Counted from the first letter of the stretch, positions 50,655 to 60,500 are shown. The stretch is 64,000 nt of DNA from Microbacterium sp. ET2 (GCF_030347395.1 NZ_CP128170.1:1426001-1490000), one strand, 5' to 3'. The notes: generated from the sequence alone by a model not told the origin. Made by a program: numbers and translations.

Positions 50655-53441
50655 TCAGGATGCGGGACTGGACGACTCTTCCGTCAGGGACTCGAGCGCC
50701 GCACCGATCTTGCCGACCACTTCCTCGGGGACTCCGAAGAGTGCCGCGCCAAGCGGGGAGGTGAGAGTCCAGTCCGTTCGTCGACGCACCGCGTCGGCAA
50801 GGAGCCGATCATGCGCTTCCAGGACTGTCATCACCGCGTCGTACGATCGCGGATCGGCGACGACGTCGGACAGTGGGCCCCACAATGTCGCCGACGTCAC
50901 GGGAAGCCTCGGCGACGCGGGCGTCGTCCACGTGTATTCACCCGGGCCCACCTCGACGGGTTCACGTCCGCGGATGTCGACCTCGGCGCGCGCGTGCGCC
51001 GGAACGACCAGCATCCATCGGACGGTCTCGCCGTCACGCTCCCATCCGCCCTCCACCCGCCCAGCGGGCGTATCCAGCCGCACGTGCGCGTCGTCGAGAC
51101 CGTCGAGCGCGAGCGGAGCGAAGCGCACGCGGCGATATCCGTCGGCCGCAGGAGCGATCCCGACGACCCGGCGGTAGAGCCAATCGACCACGGCGCCGAG
51201 GGCGTAATGGTTGAAGGAGGTCATCTCGCCCGGATTGACAGACCCGTCCGGCAGCAGCGAGTCCCATCTCTCCCACACCGTCGTCGCCCCCATGGTCACC
51301 GGGTACAGCCACGACGGCACCCGCGTCTGCAGCAGGAGGCGCTCCGCTTCGCGGTGGTATCCGAAATCGACGAGCGCGTCCAGCACGACGGGCGTCCCGA
51401 GAAAACCCGTCGCGATGTGGAACGCGTTACCTCGTGTCACGTGCGCCAGCCGGGCCGCCAGACGTTCACGCATCTGTGGGTCTGTGACGACGTCGAACCG
51501 GAGGGCGAGCGCGTAGGCGGTGGCTGCATCAGAGACCATTCGGCCGTCGGGTGTGACGTACGCAGAGATGAACGCGGCCCGCGCGGCATCCGCATCCGAG
51601 ATGGCCTGAGCCGCCACGTCCGCGCGTCCGGATCTCGACGCAGCCGCAGCGAGCAGATCGAGAGAGCGAATGCGGTAAGCGGTGGCCACGATCCCGGGAG
51701 CTGTCTTCGCAGCACCGGCCATATCGGCGGGTGCGGAGGGATCAAGCCAGTCGCCGAATTGCATCGACGACTCCCAGAGCTGGCCGCCGGCGGCTTCTGC
51801 CTCGACCTCGCTCCAGCGCGCCATACTGTCGATCGACTTCCGGAGTATGTCGTCGTCTGCATACCGCTCAGAGAGCACGGATGGCACCACCGTCGCGGCG
51901 TCCCCCCATCCAGCGGCAGGCCACGCAGCCCCGAACGCGTTGGGAACGATCGTCGGGACTATTCCCCCTGCGGCGTCCTGTTCTCGACGCACGTCCCCGA
52001 GCCAGTTCTCGAGGAAACCGTTGCAGTCGTAGAGCGTGGCCGCGGTCGGGGAGAAGACCTGGACGTCTCCGGTCCAGCCGAGTCGCTCATCGCGTTGCGG
52101 GCAGTCTGTGGGAAGGGCGAGGAAGTTGCCTCTCATCCCCCACACGACGTTCTCGTGAAGTCGCTGCACGAGGGGGTGAGAGGTGCGGAACCAGCCGGTT
52201 CGGCGCATGTCGCTGTGCAGCACGACCGCCTCGATCGCTGCCGGATCCACATCCCCCGGCCATCCGTCGACCTGCGCATAGCGGAAGCCGTGGAAGGTTC
52301 CGACAGGTTCGAGAACGTCTTCCCTCTGCCCTGAGAGGACGAACGTGTCGGTGGCCGCCGCACGGCGGAGGGGCCGGAGCGCCAGCTCGCCGTCCTCGAG
52401 AACTTCAGCATGCCTCACGACGATGGTCGTCCCAGAGGGGCCGGAGACTCGGATACGCAGCCGTCCGACGAGGTTCTGCCCGAAGTCCAGGACCGTGGCC
52501 CCCGACGGCGTCGTCAGAACGGCGGCGACCGGGACCAGTTCCGTGCGACGCACGGGCTCTGCGGTGCGGGCGACCGGGATGGGTTGCTCCTCCGCGACGA
52601 CGGCCGCACTCCAGCCGGCAGCCATGTCGGGGTGCCAGTGCAGGACGCGCCGAGCATCGATGGTCTCGCCGTCGTAGATCCCCGACGCGACCGTCGGCCC
52701 GGCCGCGGCGGCACGCCAGTCGATGTCGGTGCTGACGGACTCCTCGGTGCCATCGGCATATCGCAGGTGAAGCTGCGCGGCGCCGAACGGCTGGTCGCCG
52801 TAGACACGCGCCGCACCGTCGGCGAAGCCGTACTGCTCGGTGTACCACGCTCCCGTCACCTCGAGCCCGAGGATGTGCGGCCCCGGCGCCAGCATGGCCG
52901 TGACGTCCGTGGTCTCGTGAAGGACTCGCGGGTAGCTCGTCCAGCCTGGCGAGAGAACGGAGTCGTCGACCTCCTGCCCGTCGATGCGAGCGACGACGGC
53001 CCCCAGGCCCGACCAGTAGAGGGTGGCAGCGGCGAGGGGACGATCGATGTCGATGCGGCGACATGTGACGAAGGGCTGTGCGGGGTCGGCGGGGTCGGGA
53101 AGTCCGACGTAACGCGCCGTCCACTCTCCCTTCGCGAGCGCTCCCTGCCGCAGGCGCAGCGGTGCCGAGGGAGCCGTCCATCCGCCGGAAGAATCGCGCA
53201 GCCGCACAGATACTGACACATCTGCCCGTGGTGCCAGATCATCGAAGGGCCAGTCGACGAAGGTGTTCCGGGGTCCTTCGACGACCACCGTTCGTCCGTT
53301 GTCGAGTGATATCTCGGCCGCGGCCTGCACCCAGTCCGTGTCGTCTGTCTCAGCTATCCAGCTCAATCGCGGACGGGCCACACCGACCCACGGTGCGTCA
53401 CGACGATATTCGGCGCGGAGAGCGCCGACGATGGTGGTCAC
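50655..53441 (-). CDS. GH78 alpha-L-rhamnosidase
   Basis: A 928-residue alpha-L-rhamnosidase. N-terminal beta domains (Bac_rhamnosid_N type, with LSWIAETDD and LYWSGLGAVVARIDG) precede the (alpha/alpha)6 barrel, where CPQRDERLGWTGDVQVF carries the acidic residues that bind rhamnose and catalyse, and a C-terminal beta domain follows. There is no signal peptide, so rhamnosides are hydrolysed after import. GTG 53441 overlaps the GH3 stop (GTGA), fixing the start against an in-frame ATG at 53486. A rhamnulokinase lies 9 kb away. Confidence 0.92.
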   Translation of the reverse strand: MTTIVGALRAEYRRDAPWVGVARPRLSWIAETDDTDWVQAAAEISLDNGRTVVVEGPRNTFVDWPFDDLAPRADVSVSVRLRDSSGGWTAPSAPLRLRQGALAKGEWTARYVGLPDPADPAQPFVTCRRIDIDRPLAAATLYWSGLGAVVARIDGQEVDDSVLSPGWTSYPRVLHETTDVTAMLAPGPHILGLEVTGAWYTEQYGFADGAARVYGDQPFGAAQLHLRYADGTEESVSTDIDWRAAAAGPTVASGIYDGETIDARRVLHWHPDMAAGWSAAVVAEEQPIPVARTAEPVRRTELVPVAAVLTTPSGATVLDFGQNLVGRLRIRVSGPSGTTIVVRHAEVLEDGELALRPLRRAAATDTFVLSGQREDVLEPVGTFHGFRYAQVDGWPGDVDPAAIEAVVLHSDMRRTGWFRTSHPLVQRLHENVVWGMRGNFLALPTDCPQRDERLGWTGDVQVFSPTAATLYDCNGFLENWLGDVRREQDAAGGIVPTIVPNAFGAAWPAAGWGDAATVVPSVLSERYADDDILRKSIDSMARWSEVEAEAAGGQLWESSMQFGDWLDPSAPADMAGAAKTAPGIVATAYRIRSLDLLAAAASRSGRADVAAQAISDADAARAAFISAYVTPDGRMVSDAATAYALALRFDVVTDPQMRERLAARLAHVTRGNAFHIATGFLGTPVVLDALVDFGYHREAERLLLQTRVPSWLYPVTMGATTVWERWDSLLPDGSVNPGEMTSFNHYALGAVVDWLYRRVVGIAPAADGYRRVRFAPLALDGLDDAHVRLDTPAGRVEGGWERDGETVRWMLVVPAHARAEVDIRGREPVEVGPGEYTWTTPASPRLPVTSATLWGPLSDVVADPRSYDAVMTVLEAHDRLLADAVRRRTDWTLTSPLGAALFGVPEEVVGKIGAALESLTEESSSPAS

Positions 53442-55231
53442 GCCTCCACCCTCCCATCGCGGTCCGATGCGATCGCCACCTGCCATCCCACCGGGAACAG
53501 CGGTGCGACAGTGTCGTTAGCGACATCCGGAGCGCTGACGCGCACGGCGTCCATCGAGAACGGCAGTTCGAACGGCAGTCGTCCCTCGGGATTGACGTCG
53601 CCCAGCAAAGCACGGAAGACGGCAGCATCGGACGCACCGAAATCCGCCACGATGGTGTGGGCGTGCTCGAGCAATGGGGTGAGCACGGCGGGCCGATTCA
53701 TCTCGACCACCAGCACCACCGGCACCGCCGCCGCGAGCTCGGCGACCTGGGCAACGTGCTCGTCTGAGAACTCCAGCGACCCCTGATGCATCCCTGCTTC
53801 GAGGAAGTATTCGTCGCGGTGCTCGAAAGGCGCCCTGAGCCGGACGATCGCAATGTCCGCCTTCTCCGGGGGGGCGACCCGCCACCCTGGAGGTAACGCG
53901 TCGCTCGCAACGTTCACGAGGTGCGCAGCGAGGCTCCGCGCGAGCGGAAGCTCAGCAGGAGAATCATTCGACGCGTTGCGCAGCACCGTCATCGCACGGG
54001 ATTGCGCCGTCTCGCCGAGCTCGACATGCGCGGGGTCTGGCAGATCGGCCCCGTGGGTGCTGTCGATCGCGGCCCGCTCGGCTCCGGGGACGATGCCGAG
54101 ATCAAGCATCATACGGACGATGCGCACCGCCGACTCTCGAATGCGCTCGACGCTCAACAGACCGGACTCCAGGGCAGCCGTGATGAGTCGGGGGTTCCGC
54201 TCGCCCCCAAGCTGATCGACGCCCGCCTGGAAAAGTCGACCGACACGCTGCGTCTCGTCGAGATGTTCGACGCCCCATGCACGCGCTGGGAAGGGCTTGC
54301 CCGCGATCTCGATGTCGGTCACGAGACCGAAGTCGCTGAGCACGACACCGTCGAAGCCCAGCTGCTCGCGAAGCAGCTCCGTGATGATCCTCCGATTGAA
54401 CGCGAAGCCCACCGGATCGACCGGCTCGCCGTCGAGGACGAGATTCACCGGCATCCCGTAGTACGGCATGATCGCAGCGGCCCCTGCAGCCACCGCTGCC
54501 CGGAACGGCGCGAGATGCTCCTCGAATCGTCCCCCCGGGTACACCTGCTCGCGTCCGTAGGGGAAGTGCGGGTCTTCGCCGTCGAGCTGCGGTCCACCGC
54601 CCGGAAAGTGCTTGACGGTGGCCGCCACGCCCGAAGGACCGAGAGAGGGACCCTGCAGCCCTTCGAGAAAGGCGAGCAGGAGCGGGATCGTGTGCTCGGA
54701 GTCGCTGCCGAAACTCTGTGCTTGTCGCGCCCACCGCGGTTCGGTCGCGAGATCGACCTGCGGGTGCAGCGCCATCCTGATGCCCATGGCGAGGTAGTCC
54801 CGACGCACGATGTCCGCGTACCGGCGCACCAGGTCGACGTCACCGAGTGCGCCGAGTCCGATGTTCTCGGGCCATTGCGAGACGCCCTTGGCGGCGTGGG
54901 CCGCCCCATCGGTCTGCATGAAGGCGTGTCGGGGGTCTGTGGAGAAGACCAGCGGCAGCGCGGATCCGGATTCTCGAGCAATCTCCTGCAGGTCGCCGAT
55001 GATCCGCGCGGCTGCGGCGGGCTCAGGCAGGGGGCCAAGGCAGAAGAAGCGGATGCCATGATCGACGATCAGTTCCCGCATGCTGGGACCGCCGAATCCG
55101 GACGAGGCGTCGGGATCGGGGTTCAGCACGATCATCGGGTGAAGGAGCAGACCGATCTGCTGCGCGAGCGGCAGCGCATCGACGATGTCCTCTGCCTGGC
55201 GGACGGTGTGCGCGGTCTTCAGCGTAGTCAC
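53438..55231 (-). CDS. GH3 family glycoside hydrolase (NagZ-like subgroup)
   Basis: A 597-residue GH3 enzyme, shorter than the one at 3248-5629 and without the fibronectin-III domain. KHFPGGGPQLDGEDPHFPYG is the substrate loop and GVVLSDFGLV carries the nucleophile Asp near residue 310. The architecture fits beta-glucosidases or beta-N-acetylhexosaminidases that act on small glycosides. It starts at GTG 55231, overlapping the ABC ATPase stop. Together with GH78 it could remove rhamnose and glucose from plant rhamnoglucosides imported by the adjacent transporter. Confidence 0.88.
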   Translation of the reverse strand: MTTLKTAHTVRQAEDIVDALPLAQQIGLLLHPMIVLNPDPDASSGFGGPSMRELIVDHGIRFFCLGPLPEPAAAARIIGDLQEIARESGSALPLVFSTDPRHAFMQTDGAAHAAKGVSQWPENIGLGALGDVDLVRRYADIVRRDYLAMGIRMALHPQVDLATEPRWARQAQSFGSDSEHTIPLLLAFLEGLQGPSLGPSGVAATVKHFPGGGPQLDGEDPHFPYGREQVYPGGRFEEHLAPFRAAVAAGAAAIMPYYGMPVNLVLDGEPVDPVGFAFNRRIITELLREQLGFDGVVLSDFGLVTDIEIAGKPFPARAWGVEHLDETQRVGRLFQAGVDQLGGERNPRLITAALESGLLSVERIRESAVRIVRMMLDLGIVPGAERAAIDSTHGADLPDPAHVELGETAQSRAMTVLRNASNDSPAELPLARSLAAHLVNVASDALPPGWRVAPPEKADIAIVRLRAPFEHRDEYFLEAGMHQGSLEFSDEHVAQVAELAAAVPVVLVVEMNRPAVLTPLLEHAHTIVADFGASDAAVFRALLGDVNPEGRLPFELPFSMDAVRVSAPDVANDTVAPLFPVGWQVAIASDRDGRVEA

Positions 55232-56076
55232 GCGGGGATCTCCTCGGGGGGGCTCGATTCGGCGCGGGACGCCTCGTACTGTTCACGGCGACGGGCCTGT
55301 TCAGCCGGATCGGCAACGGGAGCGGCGAGCAGGAGCTGCCGGGTGTAGGCGTTCACCGGTGACGACGTCACACCATCGGCTTCCCCTGTTTCGACGATCC
55401 GCCCTTGGCGCATGACAGCAACGCGGTGGCTCATCACACGGACCACCGAGAGATCGTGCGAGATGAAGAGGTAGGCCACGCCCGTCCGCTCCTGCACCTC
55501 CAGCAGAAGTTCGAGCACGCGCGCCTGGGTGGTGAGGTCCAGTGCCGATACGGGTTCGTCGCAGACAATCAGGCGCGGCTCGAGCACGAGCGCTCGTGCG
55601 ATCGCGATGCGCTGGCGTTGACCCCCGGAGAATTCCCGCGGCAGGCGGTGCACCGCATCCGAAGGGAGGTGAACGAGATCGAGCGCTTCGGTGATTCGGG
55701 CCGCCGCGACAGCTCGCGACACATCGCGCACGCGCAGGGGCTCGGCTAGCGTCTCCCCGATCGTGAGCGAGGGACTCAGCGATGACAGCGGGTCCTGGAA
55801 GATCACCTGGATCTCACTGCCCAGGCTCCGACGCGCGGACCGCGACGCGTGCGAGATGTCACGTCCATCGAAGGTGATGGTCCCGGCGGTCACCGGTGCT
55901 AAGCCGAGTACGGCACGCCCGAGAGTGGACTTGCCCGAACCCGACTCGCCGACCAAACCCACGGTCTCCCCCTGACGAACGTCGAGAGAGACCCCGTGCA
56001 GGGCGGTGAACGCCGGCTTGCGCCATCCGCGCGCCCGATACGTGACGGTGAGATCGGCGACTGTCAGCAGACTCAA
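55228..56076 (-). CDS. dipeptide/oligopeptide-type ABC transporter ATPase (DppF-like)
   Basis: A 282-residue ABC ATPase. Walker A is GESGSGKST, the signature is EFSGGQRQRIAIARAL and Walker B is LIVCDEPVSALD. The C-terminal oligopeptide-transporter extension (PVNAYTRQLL) identifies the OppF/DppF group. It is coupled at both ends to neighbours. In this context the transporter probably imports a glycoside rather than peptides, because two glycosidases share the operon. Confidence 0.93.
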   Translation of the reverse strand: MSLLTVADLTVTYRARGWRKPAFTALHGVSLDVRQGETVGLVGESGSGKSTLGRAVLGLAPVTAGTITFDGRDISHASRSARRSLGSEIQVIFQDPLSSLSPSLTIGETLAEPLRVRDVSRAVAAARITEALDLVHLPSDAVHRLPREFSGGQRQRIAIARALVLEPRLIVCDEPVSALDLTTQARVLELLLEVQERTGVAYLFISHDLSVVRVMSHRVAVMRQGRIVETGEADGVTSSPVNAYTRQLLLAAPVADPAEQARRREQYEASRAESSPPEEIPA

Positions 56077-57866
56077 CGGGTCGCCTCCTCACGAGGTGCC
56101 CACGGCGCCCGCGCCGGGGCGTGGTCAAGGACCGCCCCGAGGAGCGTGCGCGTGTAGGGATGCTGCGGTCTGGCGAAGACGTCGGCGACCGGACCGGATT
56201 CGATGACCGCACCCTCGCGCATCACTGACACGTTGTGCGCGAGGTCGGCAACCACTCCGAAGTTGTGGGTGACGATGAGCACAGCGAGGTTCAGCTCCCG
56301 CTGCAGCTCGCGGAGAAGCCCGAGGACCTCGGCCTGCACAGTCACGTCGAGCGCGGTGGTCGGTTCATCGGCGATGACCAGAGCCGGATGGCACGAGATC
56401 GCGCCGGCGATGAGGATGCGTTGAGCCATGCCTCCCGAGATCTCGTGAGGGTAGGAGCTCATGACGCGTTCCGGATCCGCGATACCGACGCGCATCAGCA
56501 GGTCACGCGCCCGCGCGACCGCGTCGACGCGGGACATCCCCAGCACGACCCGCATCGGTTCGATGAGCTGATGACCGATGGTGAATGCCGGATCAAGGTT
56601 CGAGAGGGGTTCCTGGGGCACATACGCGATACGTCGTCCTCGGAGACGTTCCAGCTTGCTGCCGCCGAGGTCGACGAGGTTGACGCCGTCGAAGGTGATC
56701 GATCCGGCGACGATCCGCCCTCCCTCGGGCAGCAGGCCGAGGGTTGCCCAGGCGGTCTGCGTCTTCCCGGAGCCTGACTCGCCGATGAGCGCATGGACCT
56801 CACCGGGTACCAGTTCAAGGTCGACGCCGTCGACCACCGTGGTCCATCCGCCGCCCTTCGGGTAGGCAACCGCGAGCCCCTGAATGCGCAACAGCGGCTC
56901 GACAGCCGTCGGCCGACGTGCGTGACGGATCGGGGCTGCGGGACGATCCGCCGGGGGGTCCCACGGCCGCCGCACGCGTCCCGCGCGGTCGCCGGCGAAC
57001 TCCATCTCGTCTCGCAGAGCCGTGCCCAGCAGCGTCAAGGCGATGCAGGTGATTGCAATCGCCAGGCTCGGCCAGATCATGAGCAAGGGTGCCCGGAAGA
57101 TGTTGTAGAAGCCTTCGCTGAGCATCCCGCCCCAGGTCGGCAACGACGGGTCGCCCAACCCCAGGAAGTCGAGGATCGCCTGGATGCCGACGCCGACACC
57201 GAAGATGCCGGCCACAAGGAGAATCGCAGGAGCCCGGACCGCGGTGAGCACGTGTCGGCCGATCACTCGGGCGTCGCTGAGCCCCGCTACTCTCGCCGCA
57301 TCGATGTAGAGCTCTTCTCTCACGGCCCTGACGGCACCGGCGACCACGCGATAGAACGATGGGGAGATCAGCACTCCGAAGATCGCCATGACGAGCCAGA
57401 TCGAGGGTCCGACGACGGCGCGGACGGCGAGCAGCACGACCAGCGCGGGAAGTGCCATGAGCAAGCCGGAGATCCAGGCGGCGACCGAATCGAACCATCC
57501 GCCGTAGTAGCCCGCGATGAGGCCGGTGGGGATGCCGATCACAGCCGCCACGGTGACAGTGACCAGGGCGCCGGCGAGGCTGATCGACGTTGCGGCAATC
57601 AGCCTCGAGAAGACGTCGCGCCCGGCGCTGTCACCGCCGAGGAGGTGGTCCGAGCTGGGCGGGGAGAGCACATTTCCGATGTCCGCGGCATTCGGGTCGA
57701 AAGGAATGAGGAAGGGACCGACGATCGCGATCACGGCCAGCACGGCGAGATACACCAGAGTGATCGCGCCGAGCGGGTTACCCAGAAGTCGACGCCAGAG
57801 GTGCTCACGTCGCGCAGGGGCTCCCTGCGGAATGGGAGCGGTGTAGGCCGGGTCGGCAGCGGTCAT
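56073..57866 (-). CDS. fused ABC permease-ATPase (DppC-DppD)
   Basis: A 597-residue fusion. Residues 1-310 are a DppC-type permease: a cytoplasmic start with DHLLGGDSAGRDVFSRL and about six membrane segments with the loop AARVAGLSDARVIGRHVL. After a 25-residue linker, residues about 325-590 form a DppD-type ATPase with Walker A GESGSGKTQ, signature EISGGMAQRILIAGAI and Walker B LVIADEPTTALD. The two are usually separate genes. The frame is continuous and both halves look intact. The start ATG 57866 overlaps the DppB stop. Confidence 0.92.
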   Translation of the reverse strand: MTAADPAYTAPIPQGAPARREHLWRRLLGNPLGAITLVYLAVLAVIAIVGPFLIPFDPNAADIGNVLSPPSSDHLLGGDSAGRDVFSRLIAATSISLAGALVTVTVAAVIGIPTGLIAGYYGGWFDSVAAWISGLLMALPALVVLLAVRAVVGPSIWLVMAIFGVLISPSFYRVVAGAVRAVREELYIDAARVAGLSDARVIGRHVLTAVRAPAILLVAGIFGVGVGIQAILDFLGLGDPSLPTWGGMLSEGFYNIFRAPLLMIWPSLAIAITCIALTLLGTALRDEMEFAGDRAGRVRRPWDPPADRPAAPIRHARRPTAVEPLLRIQGLAVAYPKGGGWTTVVDGVDLELVPGEVHALIGESGSGKTQTAWATLGLLPEGGRIVAGSITFDGVNLVDLGGSKLERLRGRRIAYVPQEPLSNLDPAFTIGHQLIEPMRVVLGMSRVDAVARARDLLMRVGIADPERVMSSYPHEISGGMAQRILIAGAISCHPALVIADEPTTALDVTVQAEVLGLLRELQRELNLAVLIVTHNFGVVADLAHNVSVMREGAVIESGPVADVFARPQHPYTRTLLGAVLDHAPARAPWAPREEATR

Positions 57867-58804
57867 GTCAAGCGCACCTTGGGGTTAAGCCATCCCTGCA
57901 GCAGGTCGATGGCGAGATTGACGATGACGACGAGGATGGCCGTGACGATGACGACTCCCATCACGACGGGAACGTCCCCGCGCGACGTGGCGGCCACTGC
58001 CGCCTGCCCGAGACCGGGAAGCGAGAACACCTGCTCGACGATCACGGCTCCGCCGAAGACGACGACGAACTGGAGGCCGAGAACTCCGAGAGCCGGACCC
58101 GCGGCGTTGCGCAACGCGTGCACGTACACCACGCGAGTCACCGGGAGACCGCGTGAACGCAGCGTGCGGATGTAGTCCATCCGCAGAACGTCAATCATCG
58201 AGCCGCGCACCTGCTGGGCCACTGCCGCCGTTGCACCGATGGCAAGGGCGATGACCGGGAGGGTGATGGTCGAGAGCCAACCGGAAACGGACGTGGCGAG
58301 CGGGATGTACCCCGTCGCCGGGAACCAGCGCAGCACGAGGCCGAAGACCGTGGCAAGCGCGAGGGCGAAGAGGAAGCCGGGGACGGCTGCGGCGACAACG
58401 GAGGCGACCTGCACGGATCGGTCGGTCCAGCCGCGGCGTCCCGCTGCCAGTGCTCCGAGAACGATCGCCAGGATGCCGGACAGGACGATCGCTCCGATCG
58501 TGATCGACAGCGTCACCGGTACACGGGCCAGGAGTGTCTCGGCGACGGGCTCCCCGGTGAACCAGGAACGGCCGAGGTCGCCCGTGACCGCTCGGGAGAC
58601 CCACTCGCCGAATTGCACCGCGAGCGGACGGTCGATGCCGAGCTCGGCGGCTTTTCGCGCGACGATCTCGTCGGACGCGGTCTGTCCGACGATGTTGCGT
58701 GCAGTGTCCTGTGCCCCGAGATAGAGCAGGAAGAAGGCGAGAACGCACAGTGTCGCAACGATGACGACGCCCGCCGCGACGCGTCGCAGGATGAATGGGA
58801 TCAT
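57863..58804 (-). CDS. dipeptide-type ABC transporter permease (DppB-like)
   Basis: A 313-residue inner-membrane permease with six segments. The N-terminal FILRRVAAGVVIVATLCVLAFF, the periplasmic-side GRSWFTGEPVAETL and the EAA-like loop MDYIRTLRSRGLPVTRV are family features. ATG 58804 gives the canonical start; upstream in-frame codons belong to the intergenic hairpin. It pairs with the fused permease-ATPase to make the membrane channel. Confidence 0.92.
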   Translation of the reverse strand: MIPFILRRVAAGVVIVATLCVLAFFLLYLGAQDTARNIVGQTASDEIVARKAAELGIDRPLAVQFGEWVSRAVTGDLGRSWFTGEPVAETLLARVPVTLSITIGAIVLSGILAIVLGALAAGRRGWTDRSVQVASVVAAAVPGFLFALALATVFGLVLRWFPATGYIPLATSVSGWLSTITLPVIALAIGATAAVAQQVRGSMIDVLRMDYIRTLRSRGLPVTRVVYVHALRNAAGPALGVLGLQFVVVFGGAVIVEQVFSLPGLGQAAVAATSRGDVPVVMGVVIVTAILVVIVNLAIDLLQGWLNPKVRLT

Positions 58805-58812
58805 GGCCGATG

Positions 58813-58842
58813 GCGGGGGGCACGCTGTCGCCTGCCCCCCGC
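58813..58842 (-). terminator. stem-loop after the second binding-protein gene
   Basis: GCGGGGGGCA and TGCCCCCCGC form a perfect 10-bp stem with a ten-base loop, eleven bases after the binding-protein stop and before the DppB start. It has the same placement as the hairpin at 14208-14233, so it probably attenuates read-through or protects the binding-protein mRNA. Confidence 0.7.
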
Positions 58843-58853
58843 GCTCCACTTCC

Positions 58854-60371
58854 TTACTTGGGCTGGATATTCCAGAGGTACGGCGCGATGTTGTCGGACT
58901 GCATCACGACCTGCGTGTCGGCGTCGCTGAAGAACGCGCTCTGCACCCGGTAGGAGGGTGAGAACCACGCCTGTTCGACGATCCACTCGTTGACCTCTTG
59001 AGCGACAGCCTCGGCTTCAGCGCCCTGAGCGGTCTGCAGCTCGGCGGCGAGCGCCGAGAGCTCGGCATTCTCCACGTGGGAGGTGTTCCACGTCGAGTAC
59101 GGCAGCATCGAGAGCTGCATGGTCTGCCATGCCGTCGGGTCGGACTGCAACTGGAACGGGAATGCCGCCCAGGTTCCCCCGAGCATCTTCGGGAAAAGGT
59201 CTTCGCCGGTCTGCTCCCACTCGACCGTGATTCCCGCTGCGGCGAGTTGCTCTGCATAGATGGCGAACTCGGCATCCGGCACGAACGAGTTACGCGGCAT
59301 GATCAGCGTGAACCCGTCGGGATAGCCCGCTTCGGCGAGGAGCTCTTTCGCCTTTTCGATGTCGTAGGGATACCGTTCGTCGAGCTCGGGCACGTAGGCG
59401 TCACTGTTGACGGAGAAGACTTGCGTGGTCGGCGTGCCGTAGCCCCCGGCGAGCGCCTGTACGAGCGACTCGCGGTCGAGCGAGTGGTTGATCGCCTGAC
59501 GCACCCTCACATCCCCCATCGCGGGATTGATCGTGCCGTCGCGATCGGTGAGAAGGAATCCCGCCCAGTTGAGTTCGACGAGGTTCGGGCTGTACCCGGC
59601 GGCTTCGGCATCCGGAATCTGCGTGGGTGTGTTCGAGGCCGACACGTCGACCTGGCCACCCTTGAGCGCATTGACCAGAGCGGTGGCGTCGTTGTAGACG
59701 TTGACCACGATCTCGTCGTAGTGGACGGACTCGGGGTCCCAATAGTCGTCACGCTTCTCGAAGACATACGACGAACCGACGACGGTCTGGGACTGGTCGA
59801 GTTCGTAGGGCCCGGATCCGACCGGATCAGTCTGAGCGTCTGCGGAGTCCCACATCGCGGGGCTGCCCTGCAGTCCGGCGTTCTGCGAGAGGTAGACCAG
59901 GAAGGCGGGGTCAGGCTGAGTCAGCGTGATGCGCAACGTCGCGTCATCCACTGCTTCGGCTGACTCCATCGCAGTCAGGAACGAGGCGTTGTCGCTGGTG
60001 CCGTCGCGGAAGCGGATCAGATTCTCGGCGGCAACCTCGGCGGTGAACGATTCGCCATCGGAGAAGGTCACGTCGTCGCGAAGCGTCATCGTCAGCTCCG
60101 TCAACGAGTCATTCCACGACCAGTCGGTAGCCAGGCCGGCCTCGATCTCCCCATCCGGACTCGTGCGAAGCAGGGTGTCGTAGACCGGCTGGAGAAACGC
60201 GACATCCCCCGCCCAGCGCGCCTCCCACGGCGCGAAAGACGCAAGCGGAGCAGCAGCGCCGTAGCGAAGGGTCTGAGTTTCTGTGGAACTGCCTTGTCCG
60301 CCGGCGCAGCCGGACATGACGAGCAGTCCGGTGACGGCGGCCGCTGTGAGCAGGTGCTTCCTGGTGTGCAT
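58854..60371 (-). CDS. ABC transporter substrate-binding lipoprotein, family 5
   Basis: A 505-residue extracellular binding protein. A signal peptide ends in the lipobox VMSGC (Cys22). The mature protein has the family 5 features: LRYGAAAPLASFAPWEARW near the start, DDVTFSDGESFTAEVAAENLIRF, VGSGPYELDQ and VRQAINHSLDRESLVQAL. Family 5 proteins bind peptides, but many actinobacterial ones bind oligosaccharides or glycosides. ATG 60371 is preceded by AAAGGAA. It is the first gene of the operon and diverges from a TetR gene with a palindromic operator. Confidence 0.92.
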   Translation of the reverse strand: MHTRKHLLTAAAVTGLLVMSGCAGGQGSSTETQTLRYGAAAPLASFAPWEARWAGDVAFLQPVYDTLLRTSPDGEIEAGLATDWSWNDSLTELTMTLRDDVTFSDGESFTAEVAAENLIRFRDGTSDNASFLTAMESAEAVDDATLRITLTQPDPAFLVYLSQNAGLQGSPAMWDSADAQTDPVGSGPYELDQSQTVVGSSYVFEKRDDYWDPESVHYDEIVVNVYNDATALVNALKGGQVDVSASNTPTQIPDAEAAGYSPNLVELNWAGFLLTDRDGTINPAMGDVRVRQAINHSLDRESLVQALAGGYGTPTTQVFSVNSDAYVPELDERYPYDIEKAKELLAEAGYPDGFTLIMPRNSFVPDAEFAIYAEQLAAAGITVEWEQTGEDLFPKMLGGTWAAFPFQLQSDPTAWQTMQLSMLPYSTWNTSHVENAELSALAAELQTAQGAEAEAVAQEVNEWIVEQAWFSPSYRVQSAFFSDADTQVVMQSDNIAPYLWNIQPK

Positions 60372-60436
60372 CCTTGCACGTTCCTTTCGATGCTGAAGGG
60401 ACGACCTGGTGTAGGCGTTTCGCCAAGGTATCAGCA

Positions 60437-60458
60437 AAACCGGATGCTTATCCGGTTT
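60437..60458. promoter_or_regulatory. TetR operator between binding-protein and tetR genes
   Basis: AAACCGGAT, a four-base spacer and ATCCGGTTT form a perfect 22-bp interrupted palindrome centred between the divergent genes. Further ACCGG half-sites follow at 60462-60478. Regulation of both directions by the adjacent TetR protein is likely. Confidence 0.7.
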
Positions 60459-60500
60459 ATAACCGGAATCGATACCGGGATGTCGTGCTACTTTCGCTGC

